Assembly: GCA_963719485.1 (NCBI GenBank)
Contig: OY970387.1
Span: 2,728,001 to 2,792,000 of the forward strand
Direction: 5' to 3'
DNA: 64,000 bases
DNA from: Bog-473 sp963719485
Lineage (GTDB): Bacteria > Actinomycetota > Acidimicrobiia > Acidimicrobiales > RAAP-2
The notes beneath the pieces are model-generated. The model searched no databases. It was not told where the DNA came from and saw only the letters and a list, made by a program, of their open reading frames with translations. How positions within the stretch are numbered: the first letter of the stretch is position 1; each line of letters opens with the position of its first letter. Made by a program: the position numbers and the translations under genes. Of this stretch, positions 1-8,711 are shown one piece after another.

Positions 1-790
1 CGAGACCTCGGATGAAATTCTCGAGGATCTCACCCTCGTCGTAGTCACCCTCGGACAGCCCCAGGCGCGGACTCGGTTGCAGTTGGCGCCGCGCGTTCGG
101 CAATCGACCGTAATGGGCATGGAGACCGAGCGATTCGTATTCGAGGCTCACGTCATCGGTCCACGGCAGGAGCTGCGGGTGCGTCCCCTGAACGTGGTAT
201 CCCTCGTTGAACGCGTCGACCGCGACCTTCCAGTTCGCCGGGAGCACGGTCGACAGGTAGGTGCGCAGCCGAAGACGGTCCAGGTGGTAGGGCGCAAGCA
301 GGGTCGTCAGCGGCTCGAGGTACTCCGCCAGCGGCGGCGCCGAACGATCCAGGCAGATCCAGACGAAGCCACCCCACCGCTCGACCCGCACCGTTTTCAA
401 CCCCGCGTCGGGCGGCATGGGATCGAACTCGTGTTGGTCGACGACCTCAACCAGTTTGCCGTCGAGGTCGTACCGCCAGGCGTGGTAGCGGCACCGGATG
501 CAGTCCTCGGGGAATCGACCGTTCCCGTCGGCGAGGCGAGTGCCGCGGTGCAGACAGGTGTTGTGGAAGGCGCGGACGGTCTCCGGGTCCGACCGAACGA
601 CCAGGATCGACTGGTCGCCGATGAGGTACTCGCAGAAGTCGCCGACCTCGGCTACCTCCTCGTCGCGACAGGCCACTTGCCAGACCCGAGACCAGAGACG
701 CTCGAACTCCAGCGCGGCGAACTCAGGGCTGGTGTAACGCGCCCTCGGAACGGCGTTGTCCTCACCGACCAGCAAGCGCTCGAGGTCCAT
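1..790 (-). CDS. Rieske-type aromatic-ring/alkane hydroxylating oxygenase, alpha subunit (3' end outside window)
   Basis: Reading leftward from ATG at 790 gives 263 codons that are still open at the window edge, so the C-terminus is missing. The N-terminal half has the [2Fe-2S] Rieske ligands, C-L-H-R-G followed by C-R-Y-H-A-W. Further on, N-E-G-Y-H-V-Q-G-T-H fits the (D/E)-x3-H-x4-H mononuclear iron site of ring-hydroxylating oxygenase alpha subunits. The start is fixed by AAGGAG at 800-805, ten bases upstream. These enzymes use O2 and electrons from a reductase to hydroxylate an aromatic or terpenoid/steroid substrate; the substrate cannot be told here. A large plus-strand reading frame across the region is an antisense shadow. 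Confidence 0.9.
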   Translation of the reverse strand, partial: MDLERLLVGEDNAVPRARYTSPEFAALEFERLWSRVWQVACRDEEVAEVGDFCEYLIGDQSILVVRSDPETVRAFHNTCLHRGTRLADGNGRFPEDCIRCRYHAWRYDLDGKLVEVVDQHEFDPMPPDAGLKTVRVERWGGFVWICLDRSAPPLAEYLEPLTTLLAPYHLDRLRLRTYLSTVLPANWKVAVDAFNEGYHVQGTHPQLLPWTDDVSLEYESLGLHAHYGRLPNARRQLQPSPRLGLSEGDYDEGEILENFIRGL

Positions 791-1040
791 GTCGTCGATC
801 TCCTTCAATGCACCAAGAGGCCGCATCGCGGGCAATCGGCACCGTCGCTGGCCATGCTAAGCGAGTGCGTCGGGCGCGTGATGGCCCATTGGCCGGTGCG
901 ACCCGCCTCTATACTTCGGCTCCCGCCCGGGTCCGTCGCGTTGCGTGAGGGCGGGTTCCGGCGCCATGGAGCGGGAGCGTGAAGGGTGCGTCGGGTCCGT
1001 CGTGGTGATCGATGACCAGGACGAGGGAGAGAGGAACCGA

Positions 1041-2864
1041 ATGGGGGAGGACGCCGAGAAGGAGGCCCGGCCTGAGGTGGGATCCCGCGTGCCGCTCGCT
1101 GGACTCGCGCCACCGCTGGCCGAAGTGCCGCTGCCCGCTCCGAACGTCGCGGCGCTCCTGCGCCGAAACGGCACCGAAGCCGAGTCTGCCGATCTTCCTG
1201 CCCTGCGGTTCGGCGACCGACAGTGGACCCACCGCGAGCTCCTGGCCGAAGCCGAGCGCTTCGCAGCGTTGTACCGCGCCAGGCTCGACCCCGGCCGTCC
1301 GCCCCACGTGGGCCTTTTGCTGGACAACACGCCCGACTACGTCTTTGCTCTCTGCGGTGCGGGCCTGGCCGGTGCCGCCGTGGCGGGGCTGAACTACACA
1401 CGGCGGGGTGAGCATCTCGGCCACGACATCTCGCATACCGACGTCCAATTGGTCATCACCGAGCCTCGGTACGAGGAGCAGCTGCGAGGGGGCACCGAGG
1501 GAGTGGCGCTCCGAGCTGGGATCCTCGTCTCAGACCGCTTCGCCGACCAGGACGAACCTCCGGCCACCGGTGAGCCGCTCGAGCAGGCATTGAAGACAGC
1601 CTGGGCCGATCACGAGGCCGGAGGCCGGGGCCGGCACGCTCCGGCCGACCCCGACGTTGACGCACTCTGGGCGCTGCTCTTCACATCCGGCACTTCGTCC
1701 GCGCCCAAGGCCGTGCGGTGCACGCAACGCCGACTGCTGACCACAGGCAACCGGATGGCCATGATGCTCGAGCTCGGGCGTGAGGACGTCGGGTACGCGT
1801 CGATGCCGTTGTTCCACACCAACTCGTTGATGTCCGGCCTTGCTCCTGCGCTCGTGTCCGGTGCCTCGCTCTCCGTGGCCCGTCGTTTCAGCGCGTCGCG
1901 GTTCCTCCCCGACGTGCGGCACTACGGCGCCACCTGGTTCAATTACACGGGCAAGTTGCTCACGTATCTGCTGGCCACACCCGAGCGTGCGGACGACGCT
2001 GACAATCCCCTCCGGGTCGCCTTCGGCAACGAAGGGTCGCCACAGGTCGTCGAGACCGCCGCAGCGCGATTTGGTGTCCGGATCATCGACGTCTTCGGCT
2101 CGACGGAAGGCGCGATCGCGCTGGATCGAACGGGAAACCGCCCCCGCGGGTCCATCGGGCGTCTGCGACAAGGCATCATGGTCGTCGACGGGGAGGGAAA
2201 CGAGTCGCCGCGCGCGGAATTCGACGGCGAGGGTCGTCTCGTGAATGCCGACCTCTGCGTCGGCGAGCTGGTGAACACTCTCGGCGTCGGACCGTTCGAG
2301 GGCTACTACCGCAACGCGGAGGCCATGCGCCACACCACCCGCCAGGGCTGGTACTGGAGTGGGGACCTCGGCTACGTGGACGATGAGGGGTGGGTGTACT
2401 TCGCCGGCCGAACCTCCGACTGGTTACGCGTCGACGGTGAGAACTTCACCGCGGCGCCGATCGAGGCCATCGTGGGACGCCATCCGGATGTCATGTTGGT
2501 CTCCGCCTACGGTGTGCCCGCTCCGGACTCGGGGGATCAGGTGATGGTTGCTCTCGTGCTTCGAGAAGCCGCAGCGTTCGATCCCTCGTCCTTCGCGGGA
2601 TGGCTCGACGCCCAAGCCGATCTCAGTCCCAAGTGGCAGCCACGGTTCGTCCGGGTGTGCGAAGCGCTCCCCAGCACTCCGACCAACAAAATCCTGACTC
2701 GCACTTTGGCACACGAGAAGTTCCGTTCCGACCGGGTGCATGGTGACGCGGTGTACCAGCGCACGCGCGGCGACGAGCAATTTCGCCTCTTCGGCGAAGA
2801 GGACGAGTCGTTGCTGCGGGACGCCTTCACATCCCACGGGCGGCGCGGGGTATGGGACCTGTGA
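1041..2864 (+). CDS. Acyl-CoA synthetase (AMP-binding, FadD/FATP-like)
   Basis: A 607-residue ANL-superfamily adenylating enzyme that activates a carboxylic acid to acyl-CoA through acyl-AMP. The phosphate-binding loop reads L-F-T-S-G-T-S-S-A-P-K near residue 216. F-G-S-T-E-G, W-S-G-D-L-G-Y near 440, G-R-T-S-D-W-L-R and the C-terminal catalytic lysine in P-T-N-K-I-L near 549 all match the family. The start was set at ATG 1041 because GAGG lies six bases upstream; an in-frame extension to 945 has no ribosome site. It diverges from the Rieske oxygenase, so the two could feed a shared aromatic or sterol catabolic route (inference). Confidence 0.9.
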   Translation: MGEDAEKEARPEVGSRVPLAGLAPPLAEVPLPAPNVAALLRRNGTEAESADLPALRFGDRQWTHRELLAEAERFAALYRARLDPGRPPHVGLLLDNTPDYVFALCGAGLAGAAVAGLNYTRRGEHLGHDISHTDVQLVITEPRYEEQLRGGTEGVALRAGILVSDRFADQDEPPATGEPLEQALKTAWADHEAGGRGRHAPADPDVDALWALLFTSGTSSAPKAVRCTQRRLLTTGNRMAMMLELGREDVGYASMPLFHTNSLMSGLAPALVSGASLSVARRFSASRFLPDVRHYGATWFNYTGKLLTYLLATPERADDADNPLRVAFGNEGSPQVVETAAARFGVRIIDVFGSTEGAIALDRTGNRPRGSIGRLRQGIMVVDGEGNESPRAEFDGEGRLVNADLCVGELVNTLGVGPFEGYYRNAEAMRHTTRQGWYWSGDLGYVDDEGWVYFAGRTSDWLRVDGENFTAAPIEAIVGRHPDVMLVSAYGVPAPDSGDQVMVALVLREAAAFDPSSFAGWLDAQADLSPKWQPRFVRVCEALPSTPTNKILTRTLAHEKFRSDRVHGDAVYQRTRGDEQFRLFGEEDESLLRDAFTSHGRRGVWDL

Positions 2865-2967
2865 GACGGATGAGTTCACCCGCAGCTTGACGCCACAGCA
2901 GTTTTCGGGCTCCCGGATCGGGGTATTTCCTCAACGATCCGCTGAACGAAGGCAGGAGGTCGGCGTT

Positions 2968-3561
2968 ATGTCTACAAGCGCCATTGCACGGAGCGAACGA
3001 GTGGAGCGGCAAGAGCTCGATGGGCGCGAGATTCGGGCACGAGTCCATCCCCAGGGTTTTGGCCTCGGAGCAGCAGGAGTCGTCGCCGTGCTCGTGTCAG
3101 CGTGGGGCGGCATCGTTCCCTACGTCGGTCCTCTCTTCGACTACAGCGGCGACGGCTCCGGGTCATGGCATTGGAACCTGGCTCACGCCGTGCTCGCACT
3201 GGCTCCAGGCATCTTGGGGGTCCTGCTCGGGGTTTTCGTGATCGCGGAGTCTCGAGGGATCGTCGTGGGCAGGGGTCGGTTGACCCTGGCGGCCGCGGGC
3301 ACCCTCTTGATGATCTGCGGGGCCTGGTTTGCGGTCGGCCCGCTCGCCTGGCCGGTTCTCTCGAACGGCTCGGGCTACTTCGTCGCATCGACCCACCTGC
3401 GGGTCTTGGCGTACGAGGTCGGCTACAGCATCGGCACGGGTTTGATCCTGGTCGTCTGCGGAGCATTCGTCGATGGCTGGGCTTCGCGGCACCAGACAAA
3501 GGCGACTGCCGTGACGTCGTCGGCCGACTCGATGTCGGGACCGATCGAGTCGGGCATCTGA
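2968..3561 (+). CDS. Four-helix integral membrane protein, unknown function
   Basis: 197 residues starting at ATG 2968, seven bases after a near-perfect AGGAGGT (2954-2960). It has a short charged N-terminus and about four hydrophobic segments: G-A-A-G-V-V-A-V-L near 35, A-H-A-V-L-A-L near 75, T-L-A-A-A-G-T-L-L near 105, and Y-S-I-G-T-G-L-I-L-V near 160. No catalytic motif was recognised. It is transcribed the same way as the acyl-CoA synthetase, 103 bases downstream, and converges on the enoyl-CoA hydratase. Four-helix proteins of this sort are common in actinobacteria; I assign no function. Confidence 0.8.
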   Translation: MSTSAIARSERVERQELDGREIRARVHPQGFGLGAAGVVAVLVSAWGGIVPYVGPLFDYSGDGSGSWHWNLAHAVLALAPGILGVLLGVFVIAESRGIVVGRGRLTLAAAGTLLMICGAWFAVGPLAWPVLSNGSGYFVASTHLRVLAYEVGYSIGTGLILVVCGAFVDGWASRHQTKATAVTSSADSMSGPIESGI

Positions 3562-3601
3562 TCGCGAGGTAAGCCTCAGAGCGACGAGGGGTCGCGCGTC
3601 T

Positions 3602-4378
3602 TCACCGTCCGACCCAGCGCGGCGGGCGGTCGTCCGCTGCGGCCTGAAAGCCTTCCGCAGCATCCTGTGTCGCCGCGGCAACGTGCCGCATCGTCTCACC
3701 GAAGCGGATGGCCTCCAGCGTCGCCATATGGCGAGTGCGCATCGCCATCTCCTTCACGGCTCGTTGAGCCAGAGGTGCGCCGCCGAGAAGGCGTCCCGCG
3801 AGTGCGTTCGCCTCGTCGAGTAGAGCGTCGTGTGGAACGACCCTCCAGACCAGATCCATTGCGTGTGCTCGCTCGGCATCGATGCGCTCGCCTGTGAGCA
3901 AGAGCTCCATTGCATCGGCCCAGTTGATGCGCTGCGGAAGGCGTATGGATGCCACGATCGCCGGTACTCCGAGGCTGACTTCTGGGAGACCGAACTCGGC
4001 TCGGTCACTCGCCAGGACGAAATCGCACCAGGTGGCAAGCGTGAGCCCGTAACCCAGGCAGTAGCCGTTCACCGCAGCAATGACCGGCTTGAAGATCTCC
4101 CATCCGCTCTCAAAGGAATTCAGCGTCGGCTTCTCCCAGAACGTTCCTGGAAATTCCCCTGCCGACCCAGCGCCCTGGCGTAGGTCGGCGCCAGCGCAGA
4201 AGGCACGTCCCGAACCGGTGACGATGGCCACCCATGCTTCCTCATCATCACGAAACCGCGAGAAGGCTTCATTGAGATCTCGCCTCATATCGGCGTTGAT
4301 GGCGTTGAGCGCGTCGGGGCGGTTGTAGGTGATGGTGGCCACATGGCCATCGAGTCGGTACGTGGCTGAATCATGCAC
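3602..4378 (-). CDS. Enoyl-CoA hydratase/isomerase family protein
   Basis: 258 residues from GTG 4378. Crotonase-fold signatures are clear: R-P-D-A-L-N-A-I-N near the N-terminus, the oxyanion-hole segment F-C-A-G-A-D-L near 65, and G-Y-C-L-G-Y-G-L-T-L-A near 107. The second acid expected for hydration lies in the F-G-L-P-E-V-S-L-G-V region. It would hydrate or isomerise a 2-enoyl-CoA in beta-oxidation. The start is uncertain: the frame stays open to a TTG at 4477, and an AGGAGAGG stretch lies too far upstream of the GTG. Base composition is visibly lower in GC than neighbouring genes. Confidence 0.87.
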   Translation of the reverse strand: MHDSATYRLDGHVATITYNRPDALNAINADMRRDLNEAFSRFRDDEEAWVAIVTGSGRAFCAGADLRQGAGSAGEFPGTFWEKPTLNSFESGWEIFKPVIAAVNGYCLGYGLTLATWCDFVLASDRAEFGLPEVSLGVPAIVASIRLPQRINWADAMELLLTGERIDAERAHAMDLVWRVVPHDALLDEANALAGRLLGGAPLAQRAVKEMAMRTRHMATLEAIRFGETMRHVAAATQDAAEGFQAAADDRPPRWVGR

Positions 4379-4579
4379 AGCCTTAGTCTGCCCGGTTCTC
4401 AGCCCTCTCCTATGAAATGAGCGCGTCCGCGACGAACGCACGATTGTCTTGACGAACGGGACGGTGGATCGGGTCAATAGCCGTTCCGGCAGAACAGTGC
4501 GTTTTTGTCACGCAGACTCAACTCCCCGCAATGAGCCGCATCACGGACGCCAGCTTTGAGGCTTTCCATTGCCCCCGAG

Positions 4580-5134
4580 TCAACGGGCTTGGTGGAATCC
4601 CTGTTCTGACGAAAGATATGGGTTCAGTGTCCTCAGAAACCACTCGGTGATGATCATCACGGGGGTCAGTCCGGAGTCAATGCGGTAGGTCCGGGAGAGC
4701 AAGTAGTCGCCGACCTTCATGGCTCCATGGGTTTCAGAGACGTCTGATCCATCTGGCTCCACCAGGTGCTTGCGGGTGACAACGATTCCCATCTCGTCGA
4801 GAATCCGACCGATCGGATCGATGCTGGACTCGAGCCGAAGACAGAACTTCGTCGGCAGGCGGTTCGTGACAATGATGCTTTCCGCGTAGACGTATTCGGA
4901 CCCTGTTCTGCGACCGCGAAGGGTAGCAGCCCGCTGAAGCAATGGCTCGCCTTGTGGAACCCCCAGATGGTTCGAAGCGGAGGCTCCGACTCTGTCCTGG
5001 CGAAGAGGCTCGGCATCGATGTTCTCACCGACCAGCTGCTCCAAGAAGCTGGTCACGGTGCCGCTCGTGCTCTCGAGAGCCTCCCATAGTCCTGATCGAA
5101 TCGACACTGGCACCATTGAATCGTAATTCCGCAT
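4580..5134 (-). CDS. DUF98 family chorismate pyruvate-lyase-like protein (Rv2949c type)
   Basis: 184 residues. The core G-E-P-L-L-Q-R ... Y-V-Y-A-E-S-I-I ... N-R-L-P ... D-P-I-G-R-I-L and the C-terminal S-R-T-Y-R-I ... P-V-M-I-I-T-E-W-F-L-R match the layout of the mycobacterial DUF98 enzyme Rv2949c, which releases pyruvate from chorismate to give 4-hydroxybenzoate. Arg and Glu residues of the buried site are kept. Length is close to Rv2949c (199). The start could instead be GTG 5113, six bases after TACGAT (5120-5125), a leaderless-type promoter. No partner glycolipid genes lie nearby, so the fate of 4-hydroxybenzoate is unknown. GC content is lower than in neighbours. Confidence 0.78.
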   Translation of the reverse strand: MRNYDSMVPVSIRSGLWEALESTSGTVTSFLEQLVGENIDAEPLRQDRVGASASNHLGVPQGEPLLQRAATLRGRRTGSEYVYAESIIVTNRLPTKFCLRLESSIDPIGRILDEMGIVVTRKHLVEPDGSDVSETHGAMKVGDYLLSRTYRIDSGLTPVMIITEWFLRTLNPYLSSEQGFHQAR

Positions 5135-5161
5135 TCACGAGGACCTGGCCGCGTTGCTGGA

Positions 5162-5174
5162 TTGATCGAATCAA
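5162..5174. promoter_or_regulatory. Small inverted repeat upstream of the DUF98 gene
   Basis: TTGAT-CGA-ATCAA is a perfect 5-bp inverted repeat 28 bases upstream of the DUF98 start. A related GATCGAAT occurs again at about 5094-5101 inside the gene start region. It may be an operator half of the DUF98 promoter, but there is no direct evidence. Apart from this, the gap 5135-5361 holds no recognisable gene. Confidence 0.25.
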
Positions 5175-5361
5175 ATTTCGGCTTGCCCCATCGACAGGAG
5201 GAGGAGCTCGGCGCCAGCGTGCGCATGCGGTGAGCTGGATCGAACCCTCGCGCCGCTCCACCGTCGTTGCGGCGACGTCTCCGAGTTCGCCGCCAACCCC
5301 CGGACCAAGTGAAGCCGCGGGGTCCAACGACTCTTGGAGAACGGGGAATGCGAACGCGTTG

Positions 5362-6072
5362 CTAGTCGGCGACGGGCACGCGCTCCTCTCCGGCTGGAAC
5401 GGAGGGGTAGGTGAGACCGAGATCGGCGAATGCCACCTCGCCACGGCGTCGAGCGCGACGGCTGTACCAGACCGTGAAACCGAACAGACCGCCGATGACG
5501 ATGCCGCCCAGCACTGGTGACACGGCCAGGAACGGCCCGGTGGGTAGCTCCAGCGCCAGCAGGACCCGGGCCGAGGCCTCGACGATGAGGCCGACGGCCC
5601 ACGCCGTGGTGATGAGTCGGAACGTGCGCGGCGCGTTGGGCATTGTCCAGAGCTGGTCGTAGGCGGCGAGCTTGGCCGGGTCGTCGCCGGCCGAGAGCGC
5701 ACGGCCCATGAAGAACATGAGCGGACGACTCCAGAACAGCGAGCTCAGGCACGCCAGGCCGAAGAGGGCTGTGAAGGCGGAGTCCCGCACCTTGAGCACG
5801 AAGGCGCTGCCGCCGAGTGCGATCGACGCCAGGATGCCGGCGATGAAACCGAAGAGCACGATGCAGCCGATGGGATCGATTCGCCGCTTCCTCAACCACT
5901 CGACAGCGACCCAGGCTGCGGCAGGAGCACCGGCGATCATGAGGGCCGGTGCGTCCCCGCTGACGTGGGTCCGCACGGCGTAATAGACGGCCAAGGGGAC
6001 CACGGCGCCGCCGATGACGCCAGGACCCATGGCACGCAGCGAAGGTGCCCCCGGCTCCCAGGCGTCGGCCAT
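5362..6072 (-). CDS. Six-helix membrane protein (VC0807-like), coupled to the AurF-like gene
   Basis: 236 residues with about six hydrophobic helices, the first beginning G-P-G-V-I-G-G-A-V-V-P-L. The start ATG (6070-6072) shares one base with the stop of the upstream oxygenase in the arrangement TGATG, so the two are translationally coupled. The helix-pair layout and length resemble the VC0807 family of unassigned membrane proteins (inference). A longer frame to 6144 would run far into the oxygenase gene and was rejected. Coupling suggests a role with the oxygenase product, such as transport or membrane tethering. Confidence 0.75.
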   Translation of the reverse strand: MADAWEPGAPSLRAMGPGVIGGAVVPLAVYYAVRTHVSGDAPALMIAGAPAAAWVAVEWLRKRRIDPIGCIVLFGFIAGILASIALGGSAFVLKVRDSAFTALFGLACLSSLFWSRPLMFFMGRALSAGDDPAKLAAYDQLWTMPNAPRTFRLITTAWAVGLIVEASARVLLALELPTGPFLAVSPVLGGIVIGGLFGFTVWYSRRARRRGEVAFADLGLTYPSVPAGEERVPVAD

Positions 6073-7091
6073 CAGGCGCTCACTCCGGCGTCTGGGGCCC
6101 CGGGCATCACGGCGTCCTCGCTCCACAGTCCGAGGGACTTCCACAGCCGGCGATAGACCGTGCCCGTGAGGCCGAGCTCACCCCACAGCCGACGCAGCTT
6201 GGCCATTGAGGCCAGCGCCTCGGAATGGTGCTGCGGACTGCCAATGAAGACTTCCTTGACGACCGCCCGCGGGATCTCGTAGCGACGGACGAGCTGGCGG
6301 GAGGGCCGCAGCATCATCTGGGCCATCATCGCCAAAACGAAAGGACCACCGACGGCCAGCTCGGCCCGCCGTAGCCGTCCAAGGGGGGGAACGGTCCGCT
6401 TCAGGTAATGACGGGCGAATGACAGGTGGCGCGCCTCCTCGGTGACATGGATGCGCATGATGCGCTCGAGAAGCGGGTGGATGCTGCGACCGCTGCGCAG
6501 CTCGCGGCGCTGCACGTAGTCGATCGGGTCCTCTCCGCCGAGGACGAAGGTGAAGAAGAGGGGCGGGAAGCGCCGGCCCAGGCTGACGATGAAGCGGGCG
6601 CCGACTCGGTCGACGCGCCCCAGACCCCGGGCGTCGTATCCGCTTCGGTTGACGAACTCCTGGAACATCAGCGAGTGCTGGGCCTCCTCGATCACCTCGT
6701 GGTACGCGTACCGGAACTCGGGCGCTCGGTTGTCCAGGGTCGTGGCGTACTCGAGCAGGCCCCGCTTGAGCACGCTCTCGAACTCCAGGCCGATCTTCAT
6801 CTTGGAGGCCACCGTCTCCAGGCCCAGGCGTGCCCGGGTCGGCTGGTCCAGACGCTGGTACCAGTTCGTGGCTCCCAGCGGATCGTCAGCCGGGAGTTCC
6901 CACCTTGGGTCCTCCGGGTCGATCCGGTAGGCCTCTTCGTCCCAGGGGACGTCGGCATATGCGTCGAAGTGCTTGGTCACCGATTGTTGGCAAAGGCGCG
7001 CCACCAGCGCGTCATAGGCGTCGGCGCGGGAGCGCTCCTCCTCGGGCACCTCAGCAATGGCGGCGTCGAACGTCGCGGTCATTTTCGGCAT
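6072..7091 (-). CDS. AurF-family diiron oxygenase (p-aminobenzoate N-oxygenase-like)
   Basis: 339 residues. The carboxylate-histidine ligands typical of AurF/CmlI diiron enzymes are visible as E-F-E-S near residue 105, H-E-V-I-E-E-A-Q-H near 130 and H-V-T-E-E-A-R-H-L-S-F near 220. AurF oxidises an arylamine to a nitro group; other members act on different substrates. The start was taken at ATG 7091, which has GAGG five bases upstream. An upstream ATG at 7136 lies inside a perfect palindrome that looks like an operator, so it is unlikely to be the start. Divergent from the TetR gene, and followed by a coupled membrane protein. Confidence 0.83.
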   Translation of the reverse strand: MPKMTATFDAAIAEVPEEERSRADAYDALVARLCQQSVTKHFDAYADVPWDEEAYRIDPEDPRWELPADDPLGATNWYQRLDQPTRARLGLETVASKMKIGLEFESVLKRGLLEYATTLDNRAPEFRYAYHEVIEEAQHSLMFQEFVNRSGYDARGLGRVDRVGARFIVSLGRRFPPLFFTFVLGGEDPIDYVQRRELRSGRSIHPLLERIMRIHVTEEARHLSFARHYLKRTVPPLGRLRRAELAVGGPFVLAMMAQMMLRPSRQLVRRYEIPRAVVKEVFIGSPQHHSEALASMAKLRRLWGELGLTGTVYRRLWKSLGLWSEDAVMPGAPDAGVSA

Positions 7092-7104
7092 CCCCGCCTC
7101 GAAA

Positions 7105-7143
7105 GTGACTTGTAGGTCACCTAGATAGTGACTCATGAGTCAC
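7105..7143. promoter_or_regulatory. Paired palindromic operator in the oxygenase/TetR divergent promoter
   Basis: Two 16-bp sites with GTGAC...GTCAC ends occur at 7105-7120 (imperfect centre) and 7128-7143 (GTGACTCATGAGTCAC, a perfect palindrome). Their centres are 23 bp apart. On the minus strand the second site fills the spacer between TTGACC (7147-7152) and a weak CACTAT box, so a bound repressor would block the oxygenase promoter. A TAGAGT box for the TetR gene lies at 7162-7167. The likely ligand-responsive repressor is the adjacent TetR protein (inference). Confidence 0.65.
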
Positions 7144-7205
7144 CATGAGGTCAACCCTCTGTAGAGTGACTTCCTGCAGACCGCCAGCAGCCGGGAGCGC
7201 GAACC

Positions 7206-7826
7206 ATGGGCACGCCACGCCTGACCAGGGAGGCTCGAAGGGAGACGATCCTTGACGCCGCCACGGAAGTTTTCGGGCGGCTGGGCTTCGAGGCGACCCG
7301 GATGGAGGATGTTGCCAAGGCGGCCGGGATCGCCAAGGGGCTGCTCTACAAGCACTTCCCTTCCAAAGACGCCCTCTTCCAGGCCCTCATCGACCGCCAG
7401 GGCGGGACCTACGCCGCCGAGCTGCGCGGCGCACTCGCCGGCTCGGACCTGGACGCCGACCCGCTCGGCACCCTGCGGGAGGGGCTGGCCTTCTGGCTCC
7501 GCAAGGTGGGTGACGAGGCGGCCACCTTCAACGTCACCGACCCGGGCGTTCACGACGCCTACGAGGGCCTGCGGGACTCCTTGCGGGAGGTCATCGCCGA
7601 CGCCATCCGGCGGACGCAGCCGTGGGTACCCGAGCCCTACCCCCGGCTGGTTGCTTCCCTCATTCAGGGGGCGGCCGAGAGCCTGGGGCTGGTCTGGCGC
7701 GCCGAGCCCGGCGCGATCAGCGCCGATGAGGCGCTCGGCCTGCTGACTTCCTTCTGCTGGGGCGGCCTCACAGAGCTGGCCCGCGGGAACTCCGCCGTGG
7801 CCGCACCAGCCCCGGGTGCCGGCTAA
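7206..7826 (+). CDS. TetR-family transcriptional regulator
   Basis: 206 residues. The N-terminal TetR helix-turn-helix is clear: R-E-T-I-L-D-A-A-T-E-V-F ... T-R-M-E-D-V-A-K-A-A-G-I-A-K-G-L-L-Y-K-H-F near residues 13-50. The C-terminal ligand-binding part is helical and unassigned. The start ATG has GGGAG upstream. It is divergent from the AurF-like operon with palindromic sites between them, so it probably represses that operon and itself. The gap 7827-8074 after it shows nothing beyond a T-run at about 8007-8011. Confidence 0.9.
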   Translation: MGTPRLTREARRETILDAATEVFGRLGFEATRMEDVAKAAGIAKGLLYKHFPSKDALFQALIDRQGGTYAAELRGALAGSDLDADPLGTLREGLAFWLRKVGDEAATFNVTDPGVHDAYEGLRDSLREVIADAIRRTQPWVPEPYPRLVASLIQGAAESLGLVWRAEPGAISADEALGLLTSFCWGGLTELARGNSAVAAPAPGAG

Positions 7827-8074
7827 CTCCTCGGTGGTGCGAGATCTCCGAGGGGTCGGCGCACCTCCAACAGCGTTCCTTGTGAGTCCGTTCTGCAAAA
7901 CCGAACGTCAGCGACGTGGTCTTGACTCGAGCTGCCAGGGCGGTGGGACTGAAAAGTACGAGGCGGTATTCGTTGGGCGCGTTGATACACGCTGTTGTCG
8001 CGGCGGTTTTTCCGATCTGCGTCCATATGGCAACGGACCCCCCTTACTCACCGGCAGTCGACACTCCTTCAACT

Positions 8075-8710
8075 TCAGTGTCGTTCGTTGGTGGGTGCGG
8101 TTGTCGTTGTGATCCCGAGTCGTCGACGAACGATGTTTCTGGCCATGTCGAGCGTGTGGGGGTCTTGGCGCAAGACGAAGTTGGTGTTGGCAGCGAGGAT
8201 GATGCCGTTCAGCTCGAAGGTGAGTGCGTCGGGGTCCTCGTCGGCCGGGAGTTCGTGGAGTTCCAGCGCAGTGACGACGAACTGGCGGATAAGTGCCGTG
8301 AACTCGCCTTGAAACGCGGTGATCCGGTCTTTGACCGGTCCCTGGCGAGTGCCCATCTCCAGGACGGCCCCGGCGAAGAAGCATCCTCCGGGAAACGTGC
8401 GCCGTATGAGGTGGTCGAAGAAGGCATCGCACACCGCGACGAGCTGGGCAATCCCCGGCTCGGCGACAAGCGCCGGTTCGATGACTTCCGCCTGGAAGAT
8501 CCGTTCCGCTTCGTCAACGGTCGCGAGTTGCAGATCTTGTTTTGAACGGAAGTGGGCGTAGAGGCCGCTCTTGCTCATGTCGAGGGCACCGGCCAGGTTG
8601 CCGATCGACAGCCCTTCAAGTCCGTCGAGCGTCGCGAGCGACACGGCTTTGCGCACGATCGCGTCCCGAGTGCGTACCCCGTCAGCACGCTGTTTTCGTT
8701 CGCTGGGCAT
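8075..8710 (-). CDS. TetR-family transcriptional regulator
   Basis: 211 residues with the TetR DNA-binding domain near the N-terminus: R-T-R-D-A-I-V-R-K-A-V-S ... L-S-I-G-N-L-A-G-A-L-D-M-S-K-S-G-L-Y-A-H-F. The C-terminal half resembles TetR_C domains of drug or lipid responsive repressors. It is divergently arranged with an SRPBCC gene and an ABC transporter. Its start codon (8708-8710) is only one base from the -35 box of their promoter, and two operator-like repeats lie in between. It is therefore the probable repressor of that transporter. Confidence 0.88.
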   Translation of the reverse strand: MPSERKQRADGVRTRDAIVRKAVSLATLDGLEGLSIGNLAGALDMSKSGLYAHFRSKQDLQLATVDEAERIFQAEVIEPALVAEPGIAQLVAVCDAFFDHLIRRTFPGGCFFAGAVLEMGTRQGPVKDRITAFQGEFTALIRQFVVTALELHELPADEDPDALTFELNGIILAANTNFVLRQDPHTLDMARNIVRRRLGITTTTAPTNERH

Positions 8711-8711
8711 C

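Noticed and set aside
77..982. 301-residue plus-strand reading frame over the Rieske gene
   Set aside because: Antisense to a gene with complete Rieske and iron motifs; its product is low in recognisable structure and rich in Arg/Val.
7128..7136. ATG 7136 as start of the AurF-like gene
   Set aside because: It lies in a perfect palindromic operator between promoter boxes and has no ribosome site; ATG 7091 has GAGG.
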